A stretch of 19,416 nucleotides of DNA from contig JAHJMH010000021.1 of the NCBI GenBank assembly GCA_018821425.1, positions 1-19,416 of the forward strand, written 5' to 3'. Below, piece by piece: positions 1 to 7,137 of this stretch. Under the pieces are notes generated by a model. That model made no database searches and was not told the origin of the DNA. It saw only the letters and a program-made list of their open reading frames with translations. Origin of the DNA: Nanobdellota archaeon. Its GTDB lineage: Archaea; Nanobdellota; Nanobdellia; Pacearchaeales; GW2011-AR1. The first letter of the stretch is position 1, and each line of letters begins with the position of its first letter. A program made the translations under genes and the position numbers.

Positions 1-1
1 T

Positions 2-304
2 CAAGAGACTGTAGATTTTGCAAGAGATAGCGGGGCAGATAGTTGTTCCTTTGCAATTTATAGCCCCCTCCCTGGAACAGTAAAATATAGGGAAGTAATG
101 AGGGACAATCTTTGGTGGGAAGGGAAAGATTCTAGTCAATTAATGTATCAATCTTCCTTAATAAAAGTCCCTGGATTCAATGGTTCCGAAGAATTTGAAA
201 GATTTGTCGCAGAAGCTGTTAAAAAAACTAATAATTATTTTCATAGAAGCGACGTAGAGAGATACAGAACTAAAAGAAAATTCCTTACACGAACTAAAGA
301 CTAA
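2..304 (+). CDS. Radical SAM protein, C-terminal part (5' end outside window)
   Basis: The reading frame is open from the left edge of the window to the TAA at 302-304, giving about 100 residues of the C-terminal end of a larger protein. The stretch SFAIYSPLPGT matches the end of the radical SAM barrel in B12-binding radical SAM proteins (consensus like 'tPlPGTplY'), where the chain then continues into a helical tail; here the tail is charged and ends in an Arg/Lys-rich segment. The catalytic Cx3Cx2C motif would lie upstream and cannot be seen. It reads towards the minus-strand sugar genes and is separated from them by 222 bases that hold a gene remnant. The family call is fairly secure, the substrate is unknown. 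An ATG at 98 is internal and should not be taken as the start. Confidence 0.75.
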   Translation, partial: QETVDFARDSGADSCSFAIYSPLPGTVKYREVMRDNLWWEGKDSSQLMYQSSLIKVPGFNGSEEFERFVAEAVKKTNNYFHRSDVERYRTKRKFLTRTKD

Positions 305-381
305 AAAAAGAATTTTTATCTTTAAGGCTACGGTTTCTTCTCGAAATCTAATCAAGGACTCAACAAACAATTCAAGAATCA

Positions 382-471
382 CTAAGGAAAATCAACATCT
401 TGTAAATTTTTCATTATGTGGATAAGAGAATTAGTCTCATGAGGTTTACAACAAACTTGACAATCATCTGC
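382..471 (-). pseudogene. Remnant of a radical SAM gene: duplicate of the 3' end of the gene at 2233-3201
   Basis: Read on the minus strand this segment encodes the last 29 residues of a protein and a stop codon (TAG at 384-382). They match the C-terminus of the radical SAM protein at 2233-3201 at all but two positions, including the DDCQVCCKPHE cysteine cluster. By my count about 82 of 90 bases are identical to 2233-2322. Upstream of base 471 the similarity stops abruptly and the frame runs only about 12 more codons before a stop, with no N-terminal homology and no start. Three of the differences change the stop codon or residues and the others are silent, so the copy either diverged while still functional or was acquired from a relative. 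The remaining bases of the gap (305-381, 472-526) show nothing recognisable except a short T run after the first gene. Confidence 0.8.
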
Positions 472-526
472 TCCAATATATCTTAAAAGAGAAATGTGTT
501 TCTTCCTTTAAAGAAATTGAGTGAAA

Positions 527-1618
527 TTATGTTTTATCCTCTAAACCTTTTCTTCGATTATCTAATTCCTCTTCGACCCATCCAATGAACTTTTTTACCC
601 CATAAACTAAATTTGTTTTTGCTTTATAATTTAACAATTCCCTGCTTTTTGTTAAATCTGGGCATCTTCTGTCCGGATCAACATTGTCTCTATAGACGGA
701 AGTAGTATCTTCTACATATTCAATCGCGGAACTTTTATTTCCAACTAATCCTAAAACTAATTCTGCAAGATGCTTCATCTTAATCTCCTGATCATCGTTT
801 CCTATATTAAATACCCTCTCTTTTTCATTAGACAATAATGCCTTAAACCATCCTGCAGTAGCATCTGAGACATATCCAAAAGTTCTTGTTTGATTTCCTC
901 TTCGATACAAAGGTATCTTTTTTCCCTCAATTGCTGCAACAACGAAATTTGCCATCACTCTTCCATCATCAAGTCTCATCCCGGGACCATAAATGTTAAA
1001 GGGTCTAACTATCTTAATTGGAATATCATGAATATCTCCATAACTAACACAAAGAGTCTCCCCTATTCTTTTAGATTCATCATAACAAGCCCTTGGTCCG
1101 TTACAAGAAACATGTCCAAAGTAATCTTCTTTAGTTGGGATAAATTCGGGGAGAGGATTTCCATAAACTTCGCTTGAACTAAAAAAAAGAAAATTCTTTA
1201 AGTTCTTTACTTTTGCCAATTCCAATAAATTCCTTGTCCCTAAAAATCCAGCATTGATTGTTTCTAATTTAAATTTGTTATAAAATACTGGAGAAGCGAG
1301 ACTTGCGGCATGAATAATATAATCAATATTTTCATCGGTCTTAAATTCCTCTGAAATATCGTGTTTAATTAAAGTAATATTTTCGCTTTCTGGGACATTC
1401 TCTCTTAACCCTGTTATAAAATTATCAAGAACAATTAAATTGCAAGGTTTTTTCAATAAATTTTTATTTAAATGATCAAAAGTTGATATCATATATTTTC
1501 CTAAGAATCCTGCCCCTCCTGCAAGAAGAACTGTCTTATCTTCTAGATTATGAGAAATATCTTCTATCTCACAAGAAATCTCTCTAATATCTTCATTAAC
1601 AATATCACTTTTATCCAT
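527..1618 (-). CDS. NAD-dependent nucleotide-sugar epimerase/decarboxylase (extended SDR, UXS-like)
   Basis: Predicted cytosolic extended short-chain dehydrogenase/reductase that converts an NDP-sugar for glycan synthesis. The Rossmann fold begins at residues 29-40 with the NAD motif GGAGFLG (34-40), followed by an acidic ribose-binding D65 in LDNFITG. Active-site parts are SSSEVYG (147-153) and YDESK (Y179, K183). The stretch GPRACYDESKR, the later DDGRVMANFV and the ending DPDRRCPDLTKSRELL resemble UDP-glucuronate decarboxylase (UXS) and dTDP-glucose dehydratase-like enzymes more than UDP-glucose 4-epimerase, but the substrate cannot be fixed by eye. The first 28 residues are an acidic extension ahead of the Rossmann fold, so a later start is possible. 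The gene lies 119 bases downstream of a NUDIX gene on the same strand and has a TATA-like box of its own. Confidence 0.85.
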   Translation of the reverse strand: MDKSDIVNEDIREISCEIEDISHNLEDKTVLLAGGAGFLGKYMISTFDHLNKNLLKKPCNLIVLDNFITGLRENVPESENITLIKHDISEEFKTDENIDYIIHAASLASPVFYNKFKLETINAGFLGTRNLLELAKVKNLKNFLFFSSSEVYGNPLPEFIPTKEDYFGHVSCNGPRACYDESKRIGETLCVSYGDIHDIPIKIVRPFNIYGPGMRLDDGRVMANFVVAAIEGKKIPLYRRGNQTRTFGYVSDATAGWFKALLSNEKERVFNIGNDDQEIKMKHLAELVLGLVGNKSSAIEYVEDTTSVYRDNVDPDRRCPDLTKSRELLNYKAKTNLVYGVKKFIGWVEEELDNRRKGLEDKT

Positions 1619-1737
1619 TTGATCTTTCCTTATCCTTTTTTTAGATTTGACCCTTTAAAAGGATTATTATTGTCGAAGGGGGTATTAATACAGTGTAAAT
1701 TATCTCGCAAGATTACCAGAAGATTTACTTAAATCTA

Positions 1738-2223
1738 TTAAGTTCTTTCTTCAATTGCACCCCATAAAATATCAAAATATTTATCAAGATGGGGAACAAG
1801 ATTAGGAAGGTTTCTCATTTCTTTCCTGGAAAAAATACCTGCTCTCTGACCTTCTTTTACGATCATATCTTCAAGATGAGGTTTTACATTTGCTAAAAAT
1901 AAATGATTTCCCCCCTTTCCTTCAGGCATGTCATATTCAAAAAAAGATTTGATCTCGTTTTCGGTTAAAGTTATATTTAATTCTTCTTCCATTTCCCTCA
2001 CAGCTGCTTGAGAAGGACATTCTTTTTCTTCAACCTGGCCTCCAAAGACTCCCCACATATTAGAATATACAAGTCCTCTTTTATTATCTCTTAATTGTAA
2101 AATTATTCTTTTATCTAATTGAAGAATAACACCTGCACTAACAATCTCTCTACCTAGATAAGAACTATTATTTTTTACTTTTTGACAATATTCCCGAGGA
2201 TAAAGAAAATATTCTTTTACCAT
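1738..2223 (-). CDS. NUDIX hydrolase
   Basis: A 161-residue NUDIX protein, a family that hydrolyses nucleoside diphosphates linked to another group using Mg2+ or Mn2+. The NUDIX box spans residues 62-84: G62, E68, R76-E77-M78, E80-E81, with N83 where glycine is usual. The preceding SNMWGVFGGQVEE is the typical strand leading into the box. The C-terminal half (GNHLFLANV...) fits a full-length domain, so the protein is probably active. It starts nine bases after the stop of the radical SAM gene upstream on the same strand without a clear ribosome-binding site, which suggests translational coupling. Lying between an NDP-sugar enzyme and a radical SAM gene, it may act on NDP-sugars or clean up by-products; that substrate is an inference. 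Confidence 0.88.
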   Translation of the reverse strand: MVKEYFLYPREYCQKVKNNSSYLGREIVSAGVILQLDKRIILQLRDNKRGLVYSNMWGVFGGQVEEKECPSQAAVREMEEELNITLTENEIKSFFEYDMPEGKGGNHLFLANVKPHLEDMIVKEGQRAGIFSRKEMRNLPNLVPHLDKYFDILWGAIEERT

Positions 2224-2232
2224 TTAAGATTA

Positions 2233-3201
2233 TTAAGGAAAATCAACGTCTTGTAAATTTTCCATTATGTGGATAAGAGAATTAATTTCATGGGGCTTAC
2301 AACAAACCTGACAATCATCTGCTACAGGAACTGATCTTGGGACATTTTCCATTATATGTTTAAATCCCCCTCCTTTTCCCTCTCGGTATAAATTGCCTAA
2401 ATTAAATTCTGGTTTTTTTCTATGATGGCTACAAACATCTACATCCCCGTCTTGCCATATCCAAGGAATAAAATGATACCCTTGACAATCATTATAAGTT
2501 CTACTTAAACTTGAATCTGAAAATTTGTAGTGTGTTGGTTGAAGAAGAGGGTGTTCTATATTTGGGGGAACAATATCCACTTTCTCCCCCCTAATCTTCA
2601 ATGCAGGTCTAACTTGGACATAAGTGGAGTGACTAGGATTTTTTTTTGAACTCTCTAATGTTTCAGCAATTTTAAGGGCAACTCCAACATTTTCATAATC
2701 AACATCTCCCCTATAATTTACACATATGCCTAATGTTTTACATTCCCTCAATGTTTCCAGAGATCCTTCATTTAAATCACGGTTTGTTTTAGTAACTCTT
2801 ATCCACTCAAATAAAGAAGGGTCATATTGGATTGGTTCTAAGGCATTAGTAAATAAGCCTTGTTTAATCCCATTTTGTTTTGCCCATTCAGCAAATTGCG
2901 GAAATGAAGGATGTAGAGTTGGTTCTCCCCCTCCAGACCAATCAATAGATTTCACTCCAAGAACAGAAAATTCTTCAATTAACTTTTCCATTCTACTTTC
3001 TTCAAAATATTTAGGCCCCCTAATCCTCTCTTCTTCCTTTCCATAAAAACAAACGGGACATTTAGCATTACATACTCTTGAAGGGGATATTTCAACTTCA
3101 ATTGGAAAAATTTGTTCCCCCTCTAAATATTCCACTAACTGCGAATGTCTTGCTAACTTGAGCCAAGGTTGGAATCTTAAATTATGTTCAGCCATCTTCA
3201 C
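2233..3201 (-). CDS. Radical SAM protein with SPASM/twitch-like C-terminal cysteines
   Basis: A radical SAM enzyme: residues 44-51 carry CNAKCPVC (Cx3Cx2C) for the 4Fe-4S cluster that cleaves S-adenosylmethionine, and SGGGEP at 89-94 is the SAM-binding glycine motif. The C-terminal part has further cysteines (C239, C257, then C297, C300, C301 in DDCQVCC) arranged like a SPASM or twitch domain that binds an auxiliary cluster. The family modifies peptides, sugars or cofactors; the neighbours (NDP-sugar enzyme, NUDIX, flippase) favour sugar or glycopeptide chemistry, which is inference. The start chosen is GTG at 3201, 24.5 bp from the centre of a TATA-like octamer (3222-3229); an ATG two codons later (3195) is the alternative. 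It heads a minus-strand unit with the NUDIX gene. A 90-bp second copy of its 3' end sits at 382-471. Confidence 0.85.
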   Translation of the reverse strand: MKMAEHNLRFQPWLKLARHSQLVEYLEGEQIFPIEVEISPSRVCNAKCPVCFYGKEEERIRGPKYFEESRMEKLIEEFSVLGVKSIDWSGGGEPTLHPSFPQFAEWAKQNGIKQGLFTNALEPIQYDPSLFEWIRVTKTNRDLNEGSLETLRECKTLGICVNYRGDVDYENVGVALKIAETLESSKKNPSHSTYVQVRPALKIRGEKVDIVPPNIEHPLLQPTHYKFSDSSLSRTYNDCQGYHFIPWIWQDGDVDVCSHHRKKPEFNLGNLYREGKGGGFKHIMENVPRSVPVADDCQVCCKPHEINSLIHIMENLQDVDFP

Positions 3202-3221
3202 TATTTCGAGAACTTTTCCTC

Positions 3222-3229
3222 TTTTTAAT
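3222..3229 (-). promoter_or_regulatory. TATA-like box for the radical SAM gene
   Basis: ATTAAAAA in the minus sense, centred 24.5 bp from the GTG at 3201 (30.5 bp from the ATG at 3195). The spacing suggests a leaderless or nearly leaderless mRNA. Confidence 0.5.
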
Positions 3230-3273
3230 GTTTGTGGTAATTAAAATATGTTTGTAAGAAGGCTCACATTAGT

Positions 3274-3281
3274 TTTAAAAA
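3274..3281 (+). promoter_or_regulatory. TATA-like box for the flippase gene
   Basis: TTTAAAAA centred 26.5 bp before the ATG at 3304. No Shine-Dalgarno sequence lies ahead of that ATG, in agreement with a leaderless transcript. It forms a divergent promoter pair with the box at 3222-3229. Confidence 0.55.
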
Positions 3282-3303
3282 CAAATAGCTTTTCATTCTT
3301 ATT

Positions 3304-4839
3304 ATGGAACAAGAGATTGAAAATCAGAATCTTTCAAAAATAGCAGTAAAAAATTCAAAATATATTGTTGCATCCACTCTAATTTTCAAATTTGGAGGGT
3401 TAATATTCACAATTTTAATAGCAAGATTGCTTCTTCCAGAACTTTTTGGAATCTATGCCCTTGTATTATCTATTGTAACAATTTTTTCCACTTTTACAAA
3501 TATGGGCTTAGATGAAACTTTTTTAAGGTATTTTTCTGAAGCTTTAGGAAAAAATAATCATCCCAAGGCGAGAAGTTATTTTAGACATCTTTTAAAGATA
3601 AAAGCTGGATTAGTTGTTCTTACAATTTTAATTCTTTTACTCACTTCAAAATTTTTATCATATAAAATTTATGATAATCCTCTATTGTTTTATCCTTTAA
3701 TTTTCTCTTGTTTATTTATTCTTATGGAATCTTTTAAAGGTTTTATCTCATCGGTCTTTATAGCAACAAAAAATGTAAAACCCCTGCCCCTTCTAGAGTT
3801 ATTACATCAAATTTTTAAGATATCCTTTTCTGTTTTAGCAATTTTAGTACTTTCTCAAGAATTTAGAGTTGCAGGATTATTTTTTGGTGCTGCACTAGCA
3901 GGATTTATTCACTTATTTTTATTAGTTTTAATCCTTTACAAGAAAAATAAAAATTTAATTGTTGGGGAAACAGAAACTATTGATAAAAAAAGAGTCAATC
4001 GTTATTTAGGCTTTGCAGGACTGACGACTGTTTCACTAGTCTTCTTCGGTTCTATTGATACTTTAATGCTTGGTAAATTTGTCGAATCAAGTTATTTGGG
4101 ATACTATCGAATAGCACTAAGTCTAATTCTAACTATCATTTCTCTCCTTTCATTATCCAGCGTTTTTTTACCTATCTTCACCCAGATTCATGGTAAACGA
4201 TTTGAAAGAGGTTTCCAAAAAACATTGAGATTTCTAATGATTTTAGCAATTCCTGCAACAGTTGGGATAATCTTTATTGCAAAACATTTAATCTTAATAA
4301 TTTATGGCAATGAATATCTCTTAGCAACATCTACATTGTATTTTTTGGCTTTACTAATTGTAACGGCTCCATTAATAACACTTTATACTATAATTTTTGA
4401 ATCAAAAGAAAAACCAAAGATAGTGTCAAAATCTGTTTTTATTTCTTTAATTATAAATATTGTTTTAAATTATATCCTAATAACATATCTCTTGAATTTT
4501 GGTCAAGAATATGCGATAATTGGGGCAGGAGTTTCCACTGTTATAAGTAGATTGATTCTTATGGGAATTTTAATCACAAATGCAAAAAATGAATTTAATT
4601 TAAGTATAAAAGGAATTGGATTAAGAAAACCTATTTTGGCAACATTTATGATGGCCCTATTCCTCCTGACATTTAATCATTTTGTGGATATGAATTTGTT
4701 TTTTGGAATCCTGGAAATAATCCTTGGCGCAGGGATCTATTTTGGAGTTTTGTTATTAATTAAAGGGATTGGGAGAGAAGATTTAGAAATAATTAAGAAT
4801 CTAGTTCCCTACCAATATTTTTCAAGATTTATTAAATGA
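3304..4839 (+). CDS. Polysaccharide flippase, Wzx/MOP-superfamily membrane protein
   Basis: A 511-residue, strongly hydrophobic integral membrane protein with about 12 to 14 predicted membrane helices. The N-terminal pattern (KNSKYIVASTLIFKFGG, then ARLLLPELFGIYALV and a short loop with NMGLDETFLRYFSEA) is typical of the polysaccharide biosynthesis/export branch of the MOP superfamily, and the length fits the family. Such proteins move lipid-linked oligosaccharides from the cytosolic to the outer face of the membrane. With AglB and a GPT enzyme in the same window it is the natural candidate for flipping the N-glycan or a surface polysaccharide unit, but that role is inferred from context. It is the only long forward-strand gene in the glycan region and is markedly AT-rich compared with the genes after 11 kb. 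Confidence 0.9.
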   Translation: MEQEIENQNLSKIAVKNSKYIVASTLIFKFGGLIFTILIARLLLPELFGIYALVLSIVTIFSTFTNMGLDETFLRYFSEALGKNNHPKARSYFRHLLKIKAGLVVLTILILLLTSKFLSYKIYDNPLLFYPLIFSCLFILMESFKGFISSVFIATKNVKPLPLLELLHQIFKISFSVLAILVLSQEFRVAGLFFGAALAGFIHLFLLVLILYKKNKNLIVGETETIDKKRVNRYLGFAGLTTVSLVFFGSIDTLMLGKFVESSYLGYYRIALSLILTIISLLSLSSVFLPIFTQIHGKRFERGFQKTLRFLMILAIPATVGIIFIAKHLILIIYGNEYLLATSTLYFLALLIVTAPLITLYTIIFESKEKPKIVSKSVFISLIINIVLNYILITYLLNFGQEYAIIGAGVSTVISRLILMGILITNAKNEFNLSIKGIGLRKPILATFMMALFLLTFNHFVDMNLFFGILEIILGAGIYFGVLLLIKGIGREDLEIIKNLVPYQYFSRFIK

Positions 4840-5010
4840 ACACATTATTTCTTGCCCCTTCAATTTTTGGTCACCTTGTTTTAAAATATTCACAAGCCAG
4901 ATTAAGGGAAGAAATATCCTCGCTAAAATTATAATATCAACTCATCCTCTTTTTTATGCCAGATGCAAGGTACAATGAAATTACAAATTGAATGGACCTA
5001 GAATTATGCC
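4836..5010 (+). pseudogene. Possible decayed gene after the flippase
   Basis: An ATG at 4836 overlaps the flippase stop by four bases (ATGA) and opens a 32-codon frame (4836-4934) starting MNTLFLAPSIFGH, which looks like the first strand of a glycosyltransferase or similar Rossmann-type protein. After its stop another frame continues with protein-like sequence (STHPLFYARCK) up to about 4977, and a third frame is open after about 4990. No single frame runs through. This pattern fits a glycosyltransferase gene broken by frameshifts and deletion, but the pieces are short and the family cannot be confirmed by eye. The alternative is a genuine 32-residue protein coupled to the flippase, or chance. 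Confidence 0.3.
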
Positions 5011-5051
5011 TTTTTATTACAAATTCATTTTTTAAAGAGTTTGTAGACTTT

Positions 5052-6209
5052 TTAAGAAGAATTATCTCGCTCATAGTTAAATATTTCTAAATATCTCTTT
5101 CCCCATATTTCAAGACATAATCCTCTCGCACTCTTCAAAGAACCCCTTATAATTTGGTCTAACTTTCTTCTGTCTTTTATGATGCCTAAAATTCTCTCTG
5201 CTTCTTGAGGATATTCCCCAGAAATTAAGACTCCATTTCCCCCGTCTTCTATAATTTCCTGATTAGCTTCTTTATCAGTAACAATGAGGCATCCAGATGC
5301 CATTGCCTCTGAGGTCACCATCGTTGGCGCTCCCCCCTCACATCTAGACATACTAAAGAAAATATCTGATGAATTGTAATAATCAGGCATATCTTCCCTC
5401 CCCCTAGTTGGGAGGATCTTAACAAAATTCTCTTTAATCAAATGACCCACCTTATTCTTATCTGCACCAACAACAATCAATGAGAAATTCTTATCTCTTT
5501 TGTAAATTTCTTTACATAAACTTATAACTTTGTCTAAACCTTTTGTCCAAAATCCTCCTCGTCCGACATAGAGCCCATAGGTATTATTCATCTCCAAATC
5601 TAGTTTCCTCCTTGCGATTATCTTATCCTCCTGCCTAAATTTTTCTAAATCTACTCCAGTTCTTAAGACCGTAATTCCCCTCCTTTTTCCATATAAATCT
5701 TCCAACTCTCTTTTAAGATGACTCGAAACACATATTATTTGATCTGCCTTTTTCCAGGGGGCCTTTTCTATAATTAAACCAAAAATTACCATAAATGCTG
5801 AAGAAATCTTTCTCTTAAATCCAGGCCCCTTTAAATGATTCTTAAAAAAATAGAAAGTGGAGCCATGATATGTATGAATAATTTTTTGATTCGTTTTCTT
5901 ATTATAACCATTCATCCAAGAGCCCCAAATAGCGTGACTGTTTATTATATCGAAGTCATTTTGCTCTAAAAACTTTCCAACCTTATTGTTGAAATCCACT
6001 TCACTTAAAGGATATTTCCATTTGGTCTTTATTTCCACAAAATGGACTCCTTTCTTTTCATATACTCTATTTTTCTCTCCTTGATAAACCCAAAATATCT
6101 TGTAATTCCTTTTTAATTTAAGGACACTCACTATGTTCTGAGTATACAAACTAACTCCCCCTAAAAATTCAGGGTTTGTTGATATTACGCATATTTTTTC
6201 CATTTTCAT
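5052..6209 (-). CDS. Glycosyltransferase family 4 (GT-B fold)
   Basis: A 385-residue retaining GT-B glycosyltransferase that adds a sugar from an NDP-sugar to a growing glycan at the cytosolic face of the membrane. The N-terminal domain opens with GGVSLYTQNIV (17-27), the usual acceptor-side glycine loop. The C-terminal donor domain starts at about residue 180 with VLRTGVDLEKF, followed by YVGRGGFWTKGLD (214-226) and EGGAPTMVTSEAMASG (291-306). In the last motif the two glutamates (E291, E301) are nine residues apart, not the usual seven. The start is the ATG at 6209, preceded by GGGAG-like sequence in a GAGGGAG run about eight bases upstream; the open frame extends further but over the neighbour. 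It overlaps the end of the preceding GT2 gene by 41 bases, so the two are co-transcribed. Sugar specificity is unknown. Confidence 0.88.
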   Translation of the reverse strand: MKMEKICVISTNPEFLGGVSLYTQNIVSVLKLKRNYKIFWVYQGEKNRVYEKKGVHFVEIKTKWKYPLSEVDFNNKVGKFLEQNDFDIINSHAIWGSWMNGYNKKTNQKIIHTYHGSTFYFFKNHLKGPGFKRKISSAFMVIFGLIIEKAPWKKADQIICVSSHLKRELEDLYGKRRGITVLRTGVDLEKFRQEDKIIARRKLDLEMNNTYGLYVGRGGFWTKGLDKVISLCKEIYKRDKNFSLIVVGADKNKVGHLIKENFVKILPTRGREDMPDYYNSSDIFFSMSRCEGGAPTMVTSEAMASGCLIVTDKEANQEIIEDGGNGVLISGEYPQEAERILGIIKDRRKLDQIIRGSLKSARGLCLEIWGKRYLEIFNYERDNSS

Positions 6210-7137
6210 TTTGAACACTCCCTCTTGATTTTTTCCACAAAAAAAAGAGATACGCCTTAAACAAATATACCAAATTGGATAATAATTCCTTTCTAATTCT
6301 AAGGTTCTTAATCTCAAGACTCGACTCATCGTTAACCTTTTTGAATAATGCAACCGAAGGGAGATAAATAAAAACTCTAAATATAAAATTTGAAAAATTT
6401 AAATGTCTCCAAGAGAATCTGATATCATTCTTGAATCTGAAGAAGAGTTTGGGGTCTTTTAAATTTTTCAATGATTGGTGAGCTTGGTGAATAACTTCTA
6501 CCCCCCCATAACTCTTAATCTTAAATCCATTATTCTTCGCTCTCAAACAGTAATCTGTATCTTCTAATAAGTATGGAGAGAAATCTTCATCAAATCCACC
6601 AATTTTCATTACAACTTCTTTTTTAATAAGCATGAATGCACCCATTATGTGATCCACATCAAGGAGGTCATCTTTCCCTATTTCAGATAATTTGGAGATT
6701 TTCCATTTCTCCAAGAATCCTCCTGCATTTTGCATCCTCTTATCTGAATAGACCAATTTGCAGCCCATAATTCCGATCTCTTTGTCTTTTTCCAACAAGA
6801 CAATTAGGGTTTTCAACCAATCTTTCTGAAAGAATTCTGTGTCGTCATTCAAAATTAGAAAATAATCTGGATTGTAATCCTTCTTGGAAATATTTATCCC
6901 GACATTCATTGTTTTACTACATCCGAGATTTTTCTTATTTATTACAATTTCCACATCCTTAAACTTTCTTTTTATCATTTTTCCAATTTTCCCTTCTCCA
7001 GAATCGTCCACAACATAAATCTTATAATTTTTGTAAGAAGTTATTTTGTGTAAGGAGTTGAGGCATTTTTCTAAAAGTTTAATCTGATTATAAGTCGGAA
7101 TAATTATTGCAACTTTTTTTTCTGCAGGACATCTCAT
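6169..7137 (-). CDS. Glycosyltransferase family 2 (WbbL/rhamnosyltransferase-like)
   Basis: A 322-residue GT-A glycosyltransferase. Residues 8-14 (VAIIIPT) and VVDDSGEG (42-49) form the nucleotide-binding start; LNDDTEF (96-102) holds the metal-binding acidic motif; YLLEDTDYCLRAKNNGF (189-205) carries the candidate catalytic base and the helix seen in WbbL-type rhamnosyltransferases, followed by a histidine (H217) expected at the metal site. The C-terminal 100 residues contain a hydrophobic segment (FIFRVFIYLPSVALF) that probably anchors it to the membrane. The ATG at 7137 overlaps the stop of the upstream radical SAM gene as ATGA, with CGGGAG eight or so bases before it, so translation is coupled. 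Its own end overlaps the next GT4 gene by 41 bases. The donor sugar is not determinable from the sequence. Confidence 0.88.
   Translation of the reverse strand: MRCPAEKKVAIIIPTYNQIKLLEKCLNSLHKITSYKNYKIYVVDDSGEGKIGKMIKRKFKDVEIVINKKNLGCSKTMNVGINISKKDYNPDYFLILNDDTEFFQKDWLKTLIVLLEKDKEIGIMGCKLVYSDKRMQNAGGFLEKWKISKLSEIGKDDLLDVDHIMGAFMLIKKEVVMKIGGFDEDFSPYLLEDTDYCLRAKNNGFKIKSYGGVEVIHQAHQSLKNLKDPKLFFRFKNDIRFSWRHLNFSNFIFRVFIYLPSVALFKKVNDESSLEIKNLRIRKELLSNLVYLFKAYLFFLWKKSRGSVQNENGKNMRNINKP

Noticed and set aside
158..382. A 74-codon minus-strand frame starting at a GTG just after the radical SAM remnant
   Set aside because: Most of it is antisense to the clear radical SAM C-terminus at 2-304, and the composition (long F/S runs) is that of a shadow frame.
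6204..6353. An N-terminal extension of the GT4 beginning at 6353
   Set aside because: It runs through the coding end of the GT2 gene, is unlike a GT4 start, and a ribosome-binding site sits just before the ATG at 6209.
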